From Methylophaga sp. UBA3192 (lineage in GTDB: Bacteria; Pseudomonadota; Gammaproteobacteria; Nitrosococcales; Methylophagaceae), in contig DEXE01000002.1 of NCBI GenBank assembly GCA_002363955.1, positions 1-64,000 of the forward strand: a stretch of DNA of 64,000 nt, in the 5' to 3' direction. Positions 52,555 through 62,082 of this stretch are shown one piece after another (the first letter of the stretch is position 1; each line of letters starts with the position of its first letter). The notes below the pieces were generated by a model. It saw only the letters and a program-made list of their open reading frames with translations. It searched no databases and was not told the DNA's origin. Made by a program: the position numbers and the translations under genes.

Positions 52555-53139
52555 TTAATGAGTTTTGTTGAAGTTTTCTAAAGCTTCTCTAAACTCTTCA
52601 GGCATTTCTGCTGGAACCAGATTGGCGCGTTCTTCCTCAGACAGCCATAATGCTTTTTCTGGATCATCCCAATAAACACTGCGAACGTAAGCCATAACAT
52701 GCAGAATTTCATCAATGCTCAGGTTATTTCGTTGAGGTCCCATCATCGCGCGGGCACCGTCATAAATGATTTCAAAGAAACCTTTATCGTAGCGGCCTGC
52801 TGGGTATGTCCAGTAGGCATCTCCTAATGCCGGTCCCAGCTTGCCTTCAACATGATGACCATGACAGCCTGAACATGCTGTCATATAAAGGTCTTGTCCG
52901 ATTGTGATGGCTTCTTCATCCTGGTTGTATAAGTTTTCTGCTGTTTCCATAAAATGTTTTACGGCTTCAGTTTCTTCACCTTTTTTACCAAATGAAAAAT
53001 CAATCACTTCACCTGTTGTGGCATTACGAAAGGTTACTTGTGCCTCTGCAGTCATTGGTGTCAAGCTGACGACGGTTATCATTGATAAACCCAGTAGACA
53101 AGCTGCTTTACTGGTTAAAATCTTTACATTGTTAATCAT
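52555..53139 (-). CDS. mxaG: Cytochrome cL
   Basis: This 194-residue periplasmic c-type cytochrome is the specific electron acceptor of methanol dehydrogenase. A signal peptide (cleavage after AEA) precedes one heme site, Cys89-x2-Cys92-His93 (CSGCHGHH). The later ARAMMGPQRN probably contains the methionine ligand. The acidic C-terminus is typical. It lies between mxaJ and mxaI in the usual order. Confidence 0.95.
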   Translation of the reverse strand: MINNVKILTSKAACLLGLSMITVVSLTPMTAEAQVTFRNATTGEVIDFSFGKKGEETEAVKHFMETAENLYNQDEEAITIGQDLYMTACSGCHGHHVEGKLGPALGDAYWTYPAGRYDKGFFEIIYDGARAMMGPQRNNLSIDEILHVMAYVRSVYWDDPEKALWLSEEERANLVPAEMPEEFREALENFNKTH

Positions 53140-53187
53140 AGTGTTTAAGTAATCCTGTTAAATTGAAAGAGACTGCGTAACTACGCA

Positions 53188-54057
53188 TCAAAGCAGTGGA
53201 ATCCCTTCTTTTTTGAGGATGGCAGTTATCTTTGGTGCTGCAGCTGCCAACCCTTTATTGATAGCTTCAAGTAAAGCTTTATCATCTTCACGTACGGCTA
53301 CAGATTGATCGTAATGCTGAACAATTCCTTCACCACTTTTAAGTTCGCCTATTTCTGGTGTTAAAACCATTTCTAAAGGTGTATCTGAATCACGTACATA
53401 ACGGGCAACTTCCGGGGCCCACAGATGGGCGATATCCCCATTTCCAGAGGTTACTTCTCCGATTAACTTACTAGGCTCAAGACGGATATACTTATTACGT
53501 GGAGATTTGAAGCCAGCCAGTGATTTGGTGTAATTGAAATTACCTTCATATTTGCCCACTTCCCGAAGCATTACTTCTGATGGGCTGCCAGGCACGACAA
53601 CAAAGCGATTCAGCTTTTGAATGTCAGGACTATCCCAGTCGCTGATGTCCAGATTCTTATCGGCACGATAAACAAATACATAGCCCGATTTGTAGTAAGG
53701 GTTGCTGGTGGCAACGCGTGGGTCATCAGTATCCACCCCCATAACCACATCGCACTCATTCTTTAATAAATGTTCTGTCACTAAGAAAATCGCCGCTTTG
53801 TCAGACCAGACAAATTCCAAAGGCATGTCCATACTTTCAGAAAGAGCTTTAGCGATTTCGTTTTCGAAACCTTGTTGCTGCTTATTTGAGTAAGGCATTT
53901 CATTACCAGCCGCGCAGACTTTTAAGGTTTCAGGTAATTCGCTGTTTGCTTGTGCAGGAGTCAATACCGTAAGCAGTGAAGCCATCAGCAGGCTGCAATG
54001 GGTTAATAATTTTGTACTGACTTTGTTTTTATTGGTTTTACAATCGTTGTTTAACAT
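53188..54057 (-). CDS. mxaJ: Methanol oxidation periplasmic binding protein MxaJ
   Basis: This 289-residue extracellular solute-binding-like protein has a signal peptide ending around PAQA. LKVCAAGNEMPYSNKQQQGF and NECDVVMGVDTDDPRVATSN match MxaJ and the related XoxJ. It is needed for methanol dehydrogenase activity, probably as a periplasmic chaperone. It follows mxaF after two stem-loops. Confidence 0.94.
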   Translation of the reverse strand: MLNNDCKTNKNKVSTKLLTHCSLLMASLLTVLTPAQANSELPETLKVCAAGNEMPYSNKQQQGFENEIAKALSESMDMPLEFVWSDKAAIFLVTEHLLKNECDVVMGVDTDDPRVATSNPYYKSGYVFVYRADKNLDISDWDSPDIQKLNRFVVVPGSPSEVMLREVGKYEGNFNYTKSLAGFKSPRNKYIRLEPSKLIGEVTSGNGDIAHLWAPEVARYVRDSDTPLEMVLTPEIGELKSGEGIVQHYDQSVAVREDDKALLEAINKGLAAAAPKITAILKKEGIPLL

Positions 54058-54076
54058 GTCTTACACTCTCAGAAGG

Positions 54077-54147
54077 GGCTGGCAACACAATCGTTGTGCT
54101 GCCAGCCGGATTGAATACGACGATATAACTTGATATCCCAAGTTATA
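54077..54147 (-). promoter_or_regulatory. Two stem-loops between mxaF and mxaJ
   Basis: The first hairpin (54077-54107) has outer arms ggctggca/tgccagcc and inner cacaa/ttgtg. The second (54124-54147) has arms tataactt/aagttata and lies 15 bases after the mxaF stop. Neither has a long T-run. They probably stabilise the 3' end of the mxaF message and lower downstream expression. Confidence 0.75.
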
Positions 54148-54161
54148 TAGCGAGTCAGTGA

Positions 54162-56048
54162 TTACATTTCGTACTCACCAACACTCAGATCGTCGTAAGG
54201 TCCTTTACCATCCAGAGCAAAGACCATCAGACCACCACCCATTTGGGTGTTACGTGCCAGTTCTTTAAAGGCACCTACAGCACCCAGACCAGCAGATGGG
54301 TCATTCAAGTCAAAGACCAGACCAACGGCAGGCCAACCACCTACACCGTAGTTAATGGCAACGTACTGAATACCATTGTTGGTGTAAGTCATTGGATGGC
54401 CGATAGCGCCTGAAGGAAGTTTGAATTTCCACAGCAAGTCACCGTTGTCTGCATCACGCGCTTTGATGAAGCCATCGAGAGTTCCGTAGAATACCAGGCC
54501 ACCAGCTGTTGCCATGGTGCCGCCCCAGATTGAGAATTTTTCCATTTTTTCCCAAGCGAACTCACCTGTAATAGCGTTGTAGGCTTTAACCTGGCCAGAA
54601 CCGATACCACGTTGACGATCACCTTTAGGTCCAGGATAGCTCCATACGTTTGCACCTACGAAGAATTGACCCGCACGATAAGGCAGCATGAACGGTTCCC
54701 AATCCATACAAAGATGATTGATACCTAAGTAGAAGTTTTGTCTTTCAGGATCGTAAGAATCCATACCCTGGTTGTGGAAACCCATGGCTGAAGGACAGAT
54801 GTCACGTGAACGGTGACCCATTCTGGTGCTGAATTCCGGGTCACGAATTGGCAGACCTGTTTCCAGATCAACTTTTTTCACCCAGTTTGCAGTGTCATCC
54901 ATTTTGTCTGCAGAAACCAAATCACCTGTTTCACGATCCAGCGTGTAGATAATGCCGTTACGATCAGGATGAGTCAGCAATTTACGCATTTTGCCGCTTT
55001 TGTCTTTTTGCTCGGAAAGCATCATGACGTTAACGCCAGCGTAGTCCCACTCATCATGAGGTGTTTTCTGGTAACCGAATTTGGCTAAACCGGTATCCGC
55101 ATCACGACCCCAGATAGTCATGGTCCATTTGTTATCACCTGGACGCATGGTTTCGTTCCATGGAGCAGGGTTACCTGAACCGTAATAGAACATTTCTAAA
55201 TCAGGGTCGTATGCATACCAGCCCCAGTTTGTACCACCACCGATTTTCCAGGCATCATCTTCCCAGGTTTTCAGACCCAGATCTTTTTGGCCGTAATGTG
55301 GGTTAGCACTGTTAAAGTCTTTTGCTAAACCAATTTCATCATCAGGACCGGTTGCATACCAACGCCATACCATTTCACCTGTGTGGATATCAAAAGCAGT
55401 GACATAACCACGAACACCCAGTTCAGCACCAGAAGAACCTTGGATGACCAGGTCTTTAACAACAAATGGTGCTTGTGTTTGTGTTTGACCAACACTGATA
55501 TCACCATTTTCAACCTGCCAATGCACTTCACCGGTTTCGGCATTCAATGCAACAACGTGACCATCCAGCTGACTTTTCAAGATCATTGCCGGAGTTTTGT
55601 CATCACCTGGCCAGTAAGCCAGACCACGGTTAACCACGTCACAACAGGCAACTGCACGGGCAGCGGGATCCTGTTTTGGTTTGTGTTCCCAGACAATGGT
55701 GCCTGGATCTTTTAAGTTGATTGCAAAGGTATTGTTTGGAAAGGGTGAATGAATGTACATCATGTCACCAATAACCAGAGGAGCACCTTCATGACCACTT
55801 AAAACACCTGTGGAGAAAGTCCAGGATGGCGCCAATTTACTGACGTTCTTTTTATTGATTTGTTTTGAAGTACTGTAGTGGTCAGCAGAATAGTTTTTAC
55901 CCTGCATAACCCAGTTAGCTTCATCCTTTTGAAGTTCAACCAGCTTGTCATTGGCGAATGCAGCGCCTACTGTCATCATGCCGATGACGGAGCTGACCAA
56001 TGCAGCTGAACCGGTTTTAGATAACCGGCTTAGTTTTTTCTCTCTCAT
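54162..56048 (-). CDS. mxaF: Methanol dehydrogenase large subunit (PQQ, calcium)
   Basis: This 628-residue quinoprotein oxidises methanol to formaldehyde in the periplasm. It has a signal peptide ending near AFA, the vicinal disulfide Cys135-Cys136 (RAVACCDVV) that stacks on PQQ, catalytic region WNETMRPGDNKWTMTIWGRD, and eight-bladed propeller tryptophan repeats. It is MxaF rather than the lanthanide enzyme XoxF because it heads an operon with mxaI and the calcium-insertion genes. The strong TAGGAGGATAT ribosome binding site fits very high expression. Confidence 0.98.
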   Translation of the reverse strand: MREKKLSRLSKTGSAALVSSVIGMMTVGAAFANDKLVELQKDEANWVMQGKNYSADHYSTSKQINKKNVSKLAPSWTFSTGVLSGHEGAPLVIGDMMYIHSPFPNNTFAINLKDPGTIVWEHKPKQDPAARAVACCDVVNRGLAYWPGDDKTPAMILKSQLDGHVVALNAETGEVHWQVENGDISVGQTQTQAPFVVKDLVIQGSSGAELGVRGYVTAFDIHTGEMVWRWYATGPDDEIGLAKDFNSANPHYGQKDLGLKTWEDDAWKIGGGTNWGWYAYDPDLEMFYYGSGNPAPWNETMRPGDNKWTMTIWGRDADTGLAKFGYQKTPHDEWDYAGVNVMMLSEQKDKSGKMRKLLTHPDRNGIIYTLDRETGDLVSADKMDDTANWVKKVDLETGLPIRDPEFSTRMGHRSRDICPSAMGFHNQGMDSYDPERQNFYLGINHLCMDWEPFMLPYRAGQFFVGANVWSYPGPKGDRQRGIGSGQVKAYNAITGEFAWEKMEKFSIWGGTMATAGGLVFYGTLDGFIKARDADNGDLLWKFKLPSGAIGHPMTYTNNGIQYVAINYGVGGWPAVGLVFDLNDPSAGLGAVGAFKELARNTQMGGGLMVFALDGKGPYDDLSVGEYEM

Positions 56049-56071
56049 ATATCCTCCTATTTTAACTGGAT

Positions 56072-56087
56072 GTCAGCTTGCGCTGAC
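56072..56087 (-). promoter_or_regulatory. Leader hairpin upstream of mxaF
   Basis: A perfect 6-bp inverted repeat (gtcagc/gctgac) with a 4-base loop lies about 24 bases upstream of the mxaF start, within the 203-base mxaF promoter/leader region. It may be an mRNA 5' stabiliser. I could not define the promoter itself by eye. Confidence 0.5.
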
Positions 56088-56251
56088 CCTGTGTCTCAAC
56101 ACACATTCGGGAATGCGGTTGTGCACAGTGATATCATCAGTTTTTAACGGGGTTAGGGGATAGAGAGTAGCGCCATCTGTGTTGTAGGGAAGTGTTCACA
56201 TAATTATCAGGGTCATGGGCTTTTCTTACGGATATTGCTGAATTTCAACCG

Positions 56252-56905
56252 TCATTGATTATTTGGTGGATGAATTAAACCTATTTTCTGCGCCAGAAAA
56301 ATAATATCTGCAAGTTTGGTAGTACCAAGTTTTCGCATCATATTCGTCTTATAGTTGGAGACGGTTTTAGGCGCTAAGGTAAGACTTTTAGAAATTTCTT
56401 CAATGCTCATGCCCTCTGCAACCATTCTGAAAACAGCAAATTCCTGATGGGATAGCGAGTCAATTTTCTGATCGGTTTTAATCAGCTTTTCCATCGCAAT
56501 AGAGCGGGCAACTTCTGCTCCAAGATAATGACGTTTTTCAGCCACCGCTTTAACGGCTTCAATCAATACATCCGAGGAGCAGGATTTAGTAATATAACCC
56601 ATTGCACCTAATTCGAGAGCACGCATGGCTAACGTTGTTTCTTCATGCATACTGCAAACAAGGATGCGAGCATCCTTGTCCCGGTTGCAGATCCGTCTAA
56701 CACATTCCAAGCCACCGGTTCCCGGCATCGTCAGATCGATAATGCAGACTTTAGGCTGCAATGCGATAAACGCCTGATAGCCATCCTCCGCATTTCCTGA
56801 TTGACCAATTATTTGAAATCCGGCTGATTCAAGTAGTTGCTGGTAACCCTCCCTGAGGATGGCGTGATCATCTATTAATAAGATGGTAGTTCGTTGTTTA
56901 TTCAT
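56252..56905 (-). CDS. LuxR/NarL-type response regulator beside mxa
   Basis: This 217-residue regulator has a receiver domain with the phosphorylated Asp57 (CIIDLTMPG) and acidic pair IDDH (11-14), then a LuxR helix-turn-helix (LSHQEFAVFRMVAEGMSIEE). It is encoded just upstream of mxaF on the same strand, with the kinase gene before it. Response regulators at this place (MxaB, MoxX/MxaX) control methanol oxidation in other methylotrophs, so a similar role is likely; orthology with a specific one is not proven. Confidence 0.85.
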   Translation of the reverse strand: MNKQRTTILLIDDHAILREGYQQLLESAGFQIIGQSGNAEDGYQAFIALQPKVCIIDLTMPGTGGLECVRRICNRDKDARILVCSMHEETTLAMRALELGAMGYITKSCSSDVLIEAVKAVAEKRHYLGAEVARSIAMEKLIKTDQKIDSLSHQEFAVFRMVAEGMSIEEISKSLTLAPKTVSNYKTNMMRKLGTTKLADIIFLAQKIGLIHPPNNQ

Positions 56906-56952
56906 TTATCTAAGTGCCTCATCACGAAAGTGAAATTTGCTCATGTTGATAT

Positions 56953-57921
56953 TCATAACGGAATATTTAATGTTAAAACTGAACCCGTTGGTTCTGCTTG
57001 ATGGAGTTTGAACAAACCATTAAGAGCATGAACCCGTTCTCTTATGCCAATGAGGCCCAGTCCTTTGCCCATGGCTTCATTGGGATCAAAGCCTTTGCCA
57101 TCATCACGAATAGTCAGGCTGATATCATTTCCCTGAACGGATTTGTTCTGGGTAACCAGATCAATACAGATTTTATGGGCTTCGGCATGACGGGTTATAT
57201 TAGTTAATGCTTCCTGTAAACAGCGGTAGACAGTCAGTGCGGTGTCATAATCAACAAGTCTGTCATCGACCTCAATGTTGATATTAATTTCGTATTGGGG
57301 AAATGACATTTGCCATTGTGAAATAAGATCTTCAATTGCGGCTGACAGTCCAACCGTTTCAAGACCCGGCGGTTTTAAGCTGCGCAGCTGTGAACGGGTG
57401 ACATTGCGTAGGTAGCTGGCACTGTCTTGAATGGTTTTTAAAATGGATTGAAGTTTGGGATCATCTGTTTTGTATTTGATAGCCACAGAAGCATTCACAT
57501 CTATTGCGGCCAGATATTGTCCAAAGACATCATGCAGCTCAGAGGCCAGGTGGTTTCGTTCTGCCTCTCTTACCTGAGTGATGTGTTTTATAAGTGCTCT
57601 GTTCTGCAATAGTAACTTGGCATTGTCAGCATTCTGTAATTCGAGTTTGGTTTTAATTTCAAGATTGCGTTTTAGTGTTTCCTGTAATTCGATATAGCGT
57701 CTCCTGCCGAACCACATCAATCCGCTGCTGAAGACCAGTAATACAAAAATAATCTCATCCAGTTGATAAAACTCACCTAATGCAGCCCAGTTAATCCAGC
57801 GCTCAGCTAAATCAAAATAGCCGGCGACAAGGTAGGTTAGCAATGATGCGACCACAATGATTGCTAAATCAATTTTGCCCCTGTTTTTCTTATCATTCAG
57901 GGATAATTTAGTTGAGATCAT
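56953..57921 (-). CDS. HisKA_3-type sensor histidine kinase beside mxa
   Basis: This 322-residue kinase has two N-terminal membrane helices (IIVVASLLTYLVAGYF and EIIFVLLVFSSGLMWF), a coiled coil (residues 80-115), the phosphorylation site His130 in EAERNHLASELHDVFGQYL, and an ATPase domain (DDGKGFDPNEAMGKGLGLIG). There is almost no periplasmic sensor, so it may sense a membrane or cytoplasmic signal. It precedes the response regulator by 47 bases; the pair is MoxY/MoxX-like. Confidence 0.88.
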   Translation of the reverse strand: MISTKLSLNDKKNRGKIDLAIIVVASLLTYLVAGYFDLAERWINWAALGEFYQLDEIIFVLLVFSSGLMWFGRRRYIELQETLKRNLEIKTKLELQNADNAKLLLQNRALIKHITQVREAERNHLASELHDVFGQYLAAIDVNASVAIKYKTDDPKLQSILKTIQDSASYLRNVTRSQLRSLKPPGLETVGLSAAIEDLISQWQMSFPQYEININIEVDDRLVDYDTALTVYRCLQEALTNITRHAEAHKICIDLVTQNKSVQGNDISLTIRDDGKGFDPNEAMGKGLGLIGIRERVHALNGLFKLHQAEPTGSVLTLNIPL

Positions 57922-58146
57922 TTCAGGTCATGTCCATATCTAACATTTAGTTTAAACAGCTATTTTATGATGATTAATTTTGATATGTATATGGCAATTT
58001 TAAGGATAAATACAAAAAAACAAAAAACAGGAAAAAGTCATAACAATAAGCGTGACATTTTCCCTATGTGATATGGGGTGTCTGCTCTATTTGGCAGCAA
58101 CAGACAGTCTGTAGCATAAGTCAAGTTTTTATTGGAGCCCTTATTA

Positions 58147-58479
58147 ATGAAAAAAAGTTTAAATAATATTGTCATATCAGTCTTTCTGGTCCTGTGGACA
58201 CTAAATATAGCTTCTGCAGAATCGGCCCCATCCATACCAATAGCAGAGTTTGAATTTGTTAAGATTTTTTCTGGTAAAGATGCTGATTTTGTAAAAGATA
58301 AATTAGGTGAGCCAGCAGAAATAATGAAGCGTGAAAATGAAAGTGGAACAGTGGAATTCTGGATTTATAAAAATATTGTCAAAATTGGTAATACAGATAA
58401 AACATATAAATACACACAAATTGGAATTATAAATAATTATATTGAGACTTTAGGGAATACAAATAGAAGTCCTGAATAA
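58147..58479 (+). CDS. Hypothetical secreted protein (BamE-like motif)
   Basis: This 110-residue protein has a signal peptide ending near ASA. The mature part, FSGKDADFVKDKLGEPAEIM followed by EFWIYKN, resembles the helix-turn-strand pattern of BamE/SmpA-like domains (K-x-x-L-G-x-P ... W-x-Y), without a lipobox. Base composition is more AT-rich than in its neighbours. It is divergent from the kinase gene and 35 bases before mxaD, so it is probably the first gene of that unit. Confidence 0.65.
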   Translation: MKKSLNNIVISVFLVLWTLNIASAESAPSIPIAEFEFVKIFSGKDADFVKDKLGEPAEIMKRENESGTVEFWIYKNIVKIGNTDKTYKYTQIGIINNYIETLGNTNRSPE

Positions 58480-58514
58480 ATTTTATATCTTTGAAAAATA
58501 GAAAAGGTTGGAAA

Positions 58515-59039
58515 GTGAATACAATTATTAAGAAATTATCTTTGGCTGGTTTAAGTTTGGTCTTTATGAGCAGCAGCGTTTTTGCTCATGGACCCACTCC
58601 GCAGCGTGTCGATGAACAGATTATTATTGATGCTGATGTTGCGACGGTGTGGCAGCAGGTTATGGCCTTTGACCAACTGGATAAATGGCACCCTGCCGTC
58701 GAATCTATAACCATGCAGGACGATTCAACCAGAATTGTAAAATTGAAATCCGGTGGTGAAATCACTGAAAGCCTGGACGAGTCAGATGCTGAACGGCATT
58801 ACATTGGCTATCGGTTATTAACTGAAAATGTCGAAGCGATGCCAGTCAGTTTTTATACTATCGGCATTGAAGTCGAAGCGGCTGATAAAGGAAGTCAGGT
58901 GATCTGGAGCGGACGCTTCTATCGTGCAGATACTGGTAATTTTCCACCAGAAAACTTAAATGACGAGGCTGCAGTTAAGGCAATGACGGAGTTTGCCACA
59001 TCTGGACTGGAAGGTTTAAAAGCCTCATTGGAAAAATAA
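58515..59039 (+). CDS. mxaD: Methanol oxidation protein MxaD (SRPBCC fold)
   Basis: This protein of about 174 residues has a signal peptide ending at VFA and an SRPBCC/polyketide-cyclase domain (RVDEQIIIDADVATVWQQVM, LDKWHPAVESI). MxaD is thought to help electron transfer or interaction between methanol dehydrogenase and cytochrome cL. I chose the GTG at 58515 (AAAAGGTTGGAAA upstream). In Methylobacterium mxaD lies at the end of the mxa operon; here it is separate and divergent. Confidence 0.85.
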   Translation: MNTIIKKLSLAGLSLVFMSSSVFAHGPTPQRVDEQIIIDADVATVWQQVMAFDQLDKWHPAVESITMQDDSTRIVKLKSGGEITESLDESDAERHYIGYRLLTENVEAMPVSFYTIGIEVEAADKGSQVIWSGRFYRADTGNFPPENLNDEAAVKAMTEFATSGLEGLKASLEK

Positions 59040-59045
59040 ACCGTG

Positions 59046-59981
59046 ATGCTTACTAAGACATTAATATATTGCGTCGCATTATTACCAAGTATGGTTATGG
59101 CCGATGATTTTTATATCACCAGTCAGGCCGGTAATCAGTTATCTGTATTTGATTCTCAAACGACAGAAATTAGAGATTCTTTTGATGTGTCTGCCGCGCC
59201 AGTGATGATCGCCATTGATAAGCCGGATAATGCCATTTATTTATCTCATCCTGAACAAGGAAAAATATCAGTATTAGATCTTAATAGTCATGAATTAATC
59301 AGCGAAATTAGAACCGGCGGGCAGCCTTTTGCAATGGTTATTGATAGCCAAAAATCGCAGATGTTTGTTACAGACTGGTCAAGAAATACTGTATTGGTAA
59401 TCAACACGACCAGTAAGCAGTTGGTTGATTTACTCGCAGTAGGAGAAAGTCCGGCAGGTATTGCGATTGATGCTGTTGGCAGAAAGGTATTTGTGGCAAA
59501 CCGCGAAAGTAATAATGTGATGGTGCTGGATGCAGATACTCCCGATCTGCATGCTACGATTGAAACTGGCGAACGCCCTTATGCCGTGGCATTTAATCCG
59601 CATAACGGTCATTTGTATGTTGCTTGCGTACATGATGACTCATTGACTGTCATTGACTCGAAAAGCTACAAGAAAATTGCTGACCTCAAACCTGGCCGTG
59701 CACCGTATGGAGTTACGGTCAGTGATGATGGTAAACAGTTTTATGTGGTGAATCAGAATGATAATACCCTGGTCGAATTTGATGCAAAGAGTTTAGCAAT
59801 CAGTAAGACCATCAGAACCGATAAAATGCCAGAAAGTGTGGTTCTTTCAAACGATCAGCAACATGCCTATGTCACAAATTGGTTTAGCAATTCACTGTCA
59901 ATTATTGATTTGCAGCAAGCAAAACAAATTCAATCAATTCCACTTAAAGATGGGCCGCGCAGTATCAGCTCTGCCCAGTAA
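59046..59981 (+). CDS. Secreted YncE-like beta-propeller protein
   Basis: This protein of about 311 residues has a signal peptide (cleavage near VMA) and a seven-bladed YVTN/YncE-type propeller, with about seven repeats of the kind YITSQAGNQLSVFDSQT and VFVANRESNNVMVLDADT. Such proteins are often encoded next to PQQ-dependent alcohol dehydrogenases. It lies 6 bases after mxaD and is likely co-transcribed, pointing to a methanol-oxidation role. A GTG at 59043 is an alternative start. Confidence 0.82.
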   Translation: MLTKTLIYCVALLPSMVMADDFYITSQAGNQLSVFDSQTTEIRDSFDVSAAPVMIAIDKPDNAIYLSHPEQGKISVLDLNSHELISEIRTGGQPFAMVIDSQKSQMFVTDWSRNTVLVINTTSKQLVDLLAVGESPAGIAIDAVGRKVFVANRESNNVMVLDADTPDLHATIETGERPYAVAFNPHNGHLYVACVHDDSLTVIDSKSYKKIADLKPGRAPYGVTVSDDGKQFYVVNQNDNTLVEFDAKSLAISKTIRTDKMPESVVLSNDQQHAYVTNWFSNSLSIIDLQQAKQIQSIPLKDGPRSISSAQ

Positions 59982-60004
59982 AACCAGAGGAGCGGTGGCG
60001 TGTC

Positions 60005-60469
60005 TCACACCGCTCCGTTATAACCCAACTGTCTCCATGCCTCATAAAGAATAATTGCTGTAGCATTGGAAAGATTCAAGCTGCGACTATCTGTATGCAT
60101 GGGAATACGGATTTTCTGTCTATCCGGTAATGAGTCCAATATTGTTGCAGGTAACCCCCGGGACTCCGGTCCAAACAGTAAAACGCTCTCATCCAGAAAG
60201 TTTGCCTGATGATGAAATTGTTTAGCCTTGGTAGTACAGGCAAATAGCGGACGATTGTTTTGCCACTGCTGGAAGGCTGCAAAATTACTATGCACTTTTA
60301 CATCAGTAAACTCATGATAGTCCAAACCGGCTCTTCTGAGGCGTTTGTCATCCAAAACAAAAGCCAGTGGTTCAATCAGATGCAACTGTGCCCCTGTGTT
60401 GGCACATAGACGAATGATATTCCCGGTATTTGGCGGGATTTCAGGCTCATAGAGCGCAATGTGAAGCAC
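60005..60469 (-). CDS. trmL: tRNA (cytidine/uridine-34 2'-O)-methyltransferase
   Basis: This 154-residue SPOUT enzyme of the TrmH family methylates the wobble ribose of tRNA-Leu species. The start HIALYEPEIPPNTGNIIRLC, FGPESRGLPATI and the knot motif IPMHTDSRSLNLSNATAIIL are diagnostic, and the short form lacks an extra RNA-binding domain, as in TrmL. It lies 2 bases after mltD. Confidence 0.95.
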   Translation of the reverse strand: MLHIALYEPEIPPNTGNIIRLCANTGAQLHLIEPLAFVLDDKRLRRAGLDYHEFTDVKVHSNFAAFQQWQNNRPLFACTTKAKQFHHQANFLDESVLLFGPESRGLPATILDSLPDRQKIRIPMHTDSRSLNLSNATAIILYEAWRQLGYNGAV

Positions 60470-60471
60470 GA

Positions 60472-62082
60472 CTAACTGTGACTGATTTGTAATGTCGGAT
60501 CGACGTAGAGAGTCAATTTCTGTCCTGGTTGCAACAAAGTGCGATCACTTAAACCATTCCATTCCTTGACCTTGTCCACCGTAACATTAAATTTACGGGA
60601 AATGGTCCACAGCGAGTCACCATTGCGAATAGTGTAGTTAATGGTTTTTAATTTTGACTGGGTCTGTTTTGGTTGCCAAATAACCAATTGCTGACCAGAG
60701 TGCAGAACATCCGAAGGCGTTTTATCATTCCATTGTGTCAGTTCAAACACATCAACCGTATACGCTTTGGCAATATTCCACCATGTGTCACCAGCTTTGA
60801 CTGAATAATTCAGTTTTTTGCCCTGTTGTAATCTGCGATTGTTGATGGCATTTTCTTCGGCCTCATCGGCTTGGGCGGTGGATATGGGAATCAGCAAATG
60901 CGCGCCTGCACGTAGAAAGTTAGAAGTAAGTTTATTGGCTTTTTTCAGTTCAGGGACAGTCGTCTGATGCTGAGAAGCAATCGTGCTGAGTGATTCACCC
61001 GGTTTTACTTCATGACGTTTCCAGCGCAGTAGATCTTCATCAGAGAGACCTGACAATGCTGTTTTAAACGCGCTGACTTTGGTTGAAGGTAATACCAGTT
61101 TATGAGGGCCTTGCGGCGCAGTCGCCCAACGGTTGAAACCAGGATTTAACAAGTACAACTCATCCAGCGTAATCTCGGCCAGATCGGCTGCCAGAGATAA
61201 ATCGATCTGGCTGCCTACATTAATCACACTCAGGTAAGGTTCGTTGTTAATGGGACTGAGTGTTAAATCATAGTGTGCAGGTTGTTTAACCAAATGGGCC
61301 AAAGCGAGTAATTTTGGTATGTAAGCCGTTGTTTCTGCTGGCAGTTCCAATGACCAGAAATCGGTTGGCAAGCCAGCTTCTTGATTTTTCTTGATGGCAC
61401 GACCTACAGTGCCTTCGCCCGCATTGTAAGCCGCTATTGCAAGTTCCCAATCATTAAAATCATTATGCAGTTTTTGTAGGTAATCCAAAGCGGCAGTGGT
61501 GGATTGAATGACGTCACGGCGGCCGTCATACCACCAGTTTTGTTCAAGGCCAAATACTCTGCCCGTAGCAGGAATAAATTGCCATATGCCCGCTGCTTGT
61601 CCAGATGAAAGTGCGAACGGCTGGTAACCACTTTCTACTATTGGCAGCAGAGCAATTTCCAATGGCATATTGCGTCGATCCAACGCATCGACAATATGGA
61701 ACAGATAGGGGCGAGCACGTTCAACGACTTTATCAACGTATTCAGGATTATTAACAAACCAGGTCAGCCGGTTTTGTGTTTCCGGTTGCAGGCTATGATA
61801 TTCAGACAGTCCATAACCATCACGAATCCGTTGCCAGACGTCAACGGTTTGCGGTGCAACAGCTGAATCATCATCCAGAACGGATAAGTTTAAATCCTGA
61901 AGACTCAGTTGAGTGAGATGATTTTTTTTCCAGTTGGTATGTTTTTTTAGAGGACCATGAGAGGTATTTTGAGGAGGATCCGCGCTGACCGTTTCGGTAT
62001 GTTTTGAGGTGGTGCTACAGCCGCTGACAAGCACTGAAAGCACTGCAAATAGAGGCCAAAGCCGTTTTTTAATTTTTAACAT
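60472..62082 (-). CDS. mltD: Membrane-bound lytic murein transglycosylase D
   Basis: This 536-residue lipoprotein (lipobox VSGC, Cys22) cuts peptidoglycan glycosidic bonds. The SLT domain has catalytic Glu150 in LPIVESGYQPFALSSGQAAG and the family motif AYNAGEGTV. Three LysM repeats follow (HEVKPGESLSTIASQH, SVKAGDTWWNIAKAYTV, TIRNGDSLWTISRKF), one more than some MltD proteins. It is followed by trmL. Confidence 0.95.
   Translation of the reverse strand: MLKIKKRLWPLFAVLSVLVSGCSTTSKHTETVSADPPQNTSHGPLKKHTNWKKNHLTQLSLQDLNLSVLDDDSAVAPQTVDVWQRIRDGYGLSEYHSLQPETQNRLTWFVNNPEYVDKVVERARPYLFHIVDALDRRNMPLEIALLPIVESGYQPFALSSGQAAGIWQFIPATGRVFGLEQNWWYDGRRDVIQSTTAALDYLQKLHNDFNDWELAIAAYNAGEGTVGRAIKKNQEAGLPTDFWSLELPAETTAYIPKLLALAHLVKQPAHYDLTLSPINNEPYLSVINVGSQIDLSLAADLAEITLDELYLLNPGFNRWATAPQGPHKLVLPSTKVSAFKTALSGLSDEDLLRWKRHEVKPGESLSTIASQHQTTVPELKKANKLTSNFLRAGAHLLIPISTAQADEAEENAINNRRLQQGKKLNYSVKAGDTWWNIAKAYTVDVFELTQWNDKTPSDVLHSGQQLVIWQPKQTQSKLKTINYTIRNGDSLWTISRKFNVTVDKVKEWNGLSDRTLLQPGQKLTLYVDPTLQISHS

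Noticed and set aside
54162..56048. Identification as lanthanide-dependent XoxF
   Set aside because: The gene is followed by mxaJ, mxaG and mxaI and the calcium-insertion genes; XoxF operons lack mxaI and the RSACKL set.
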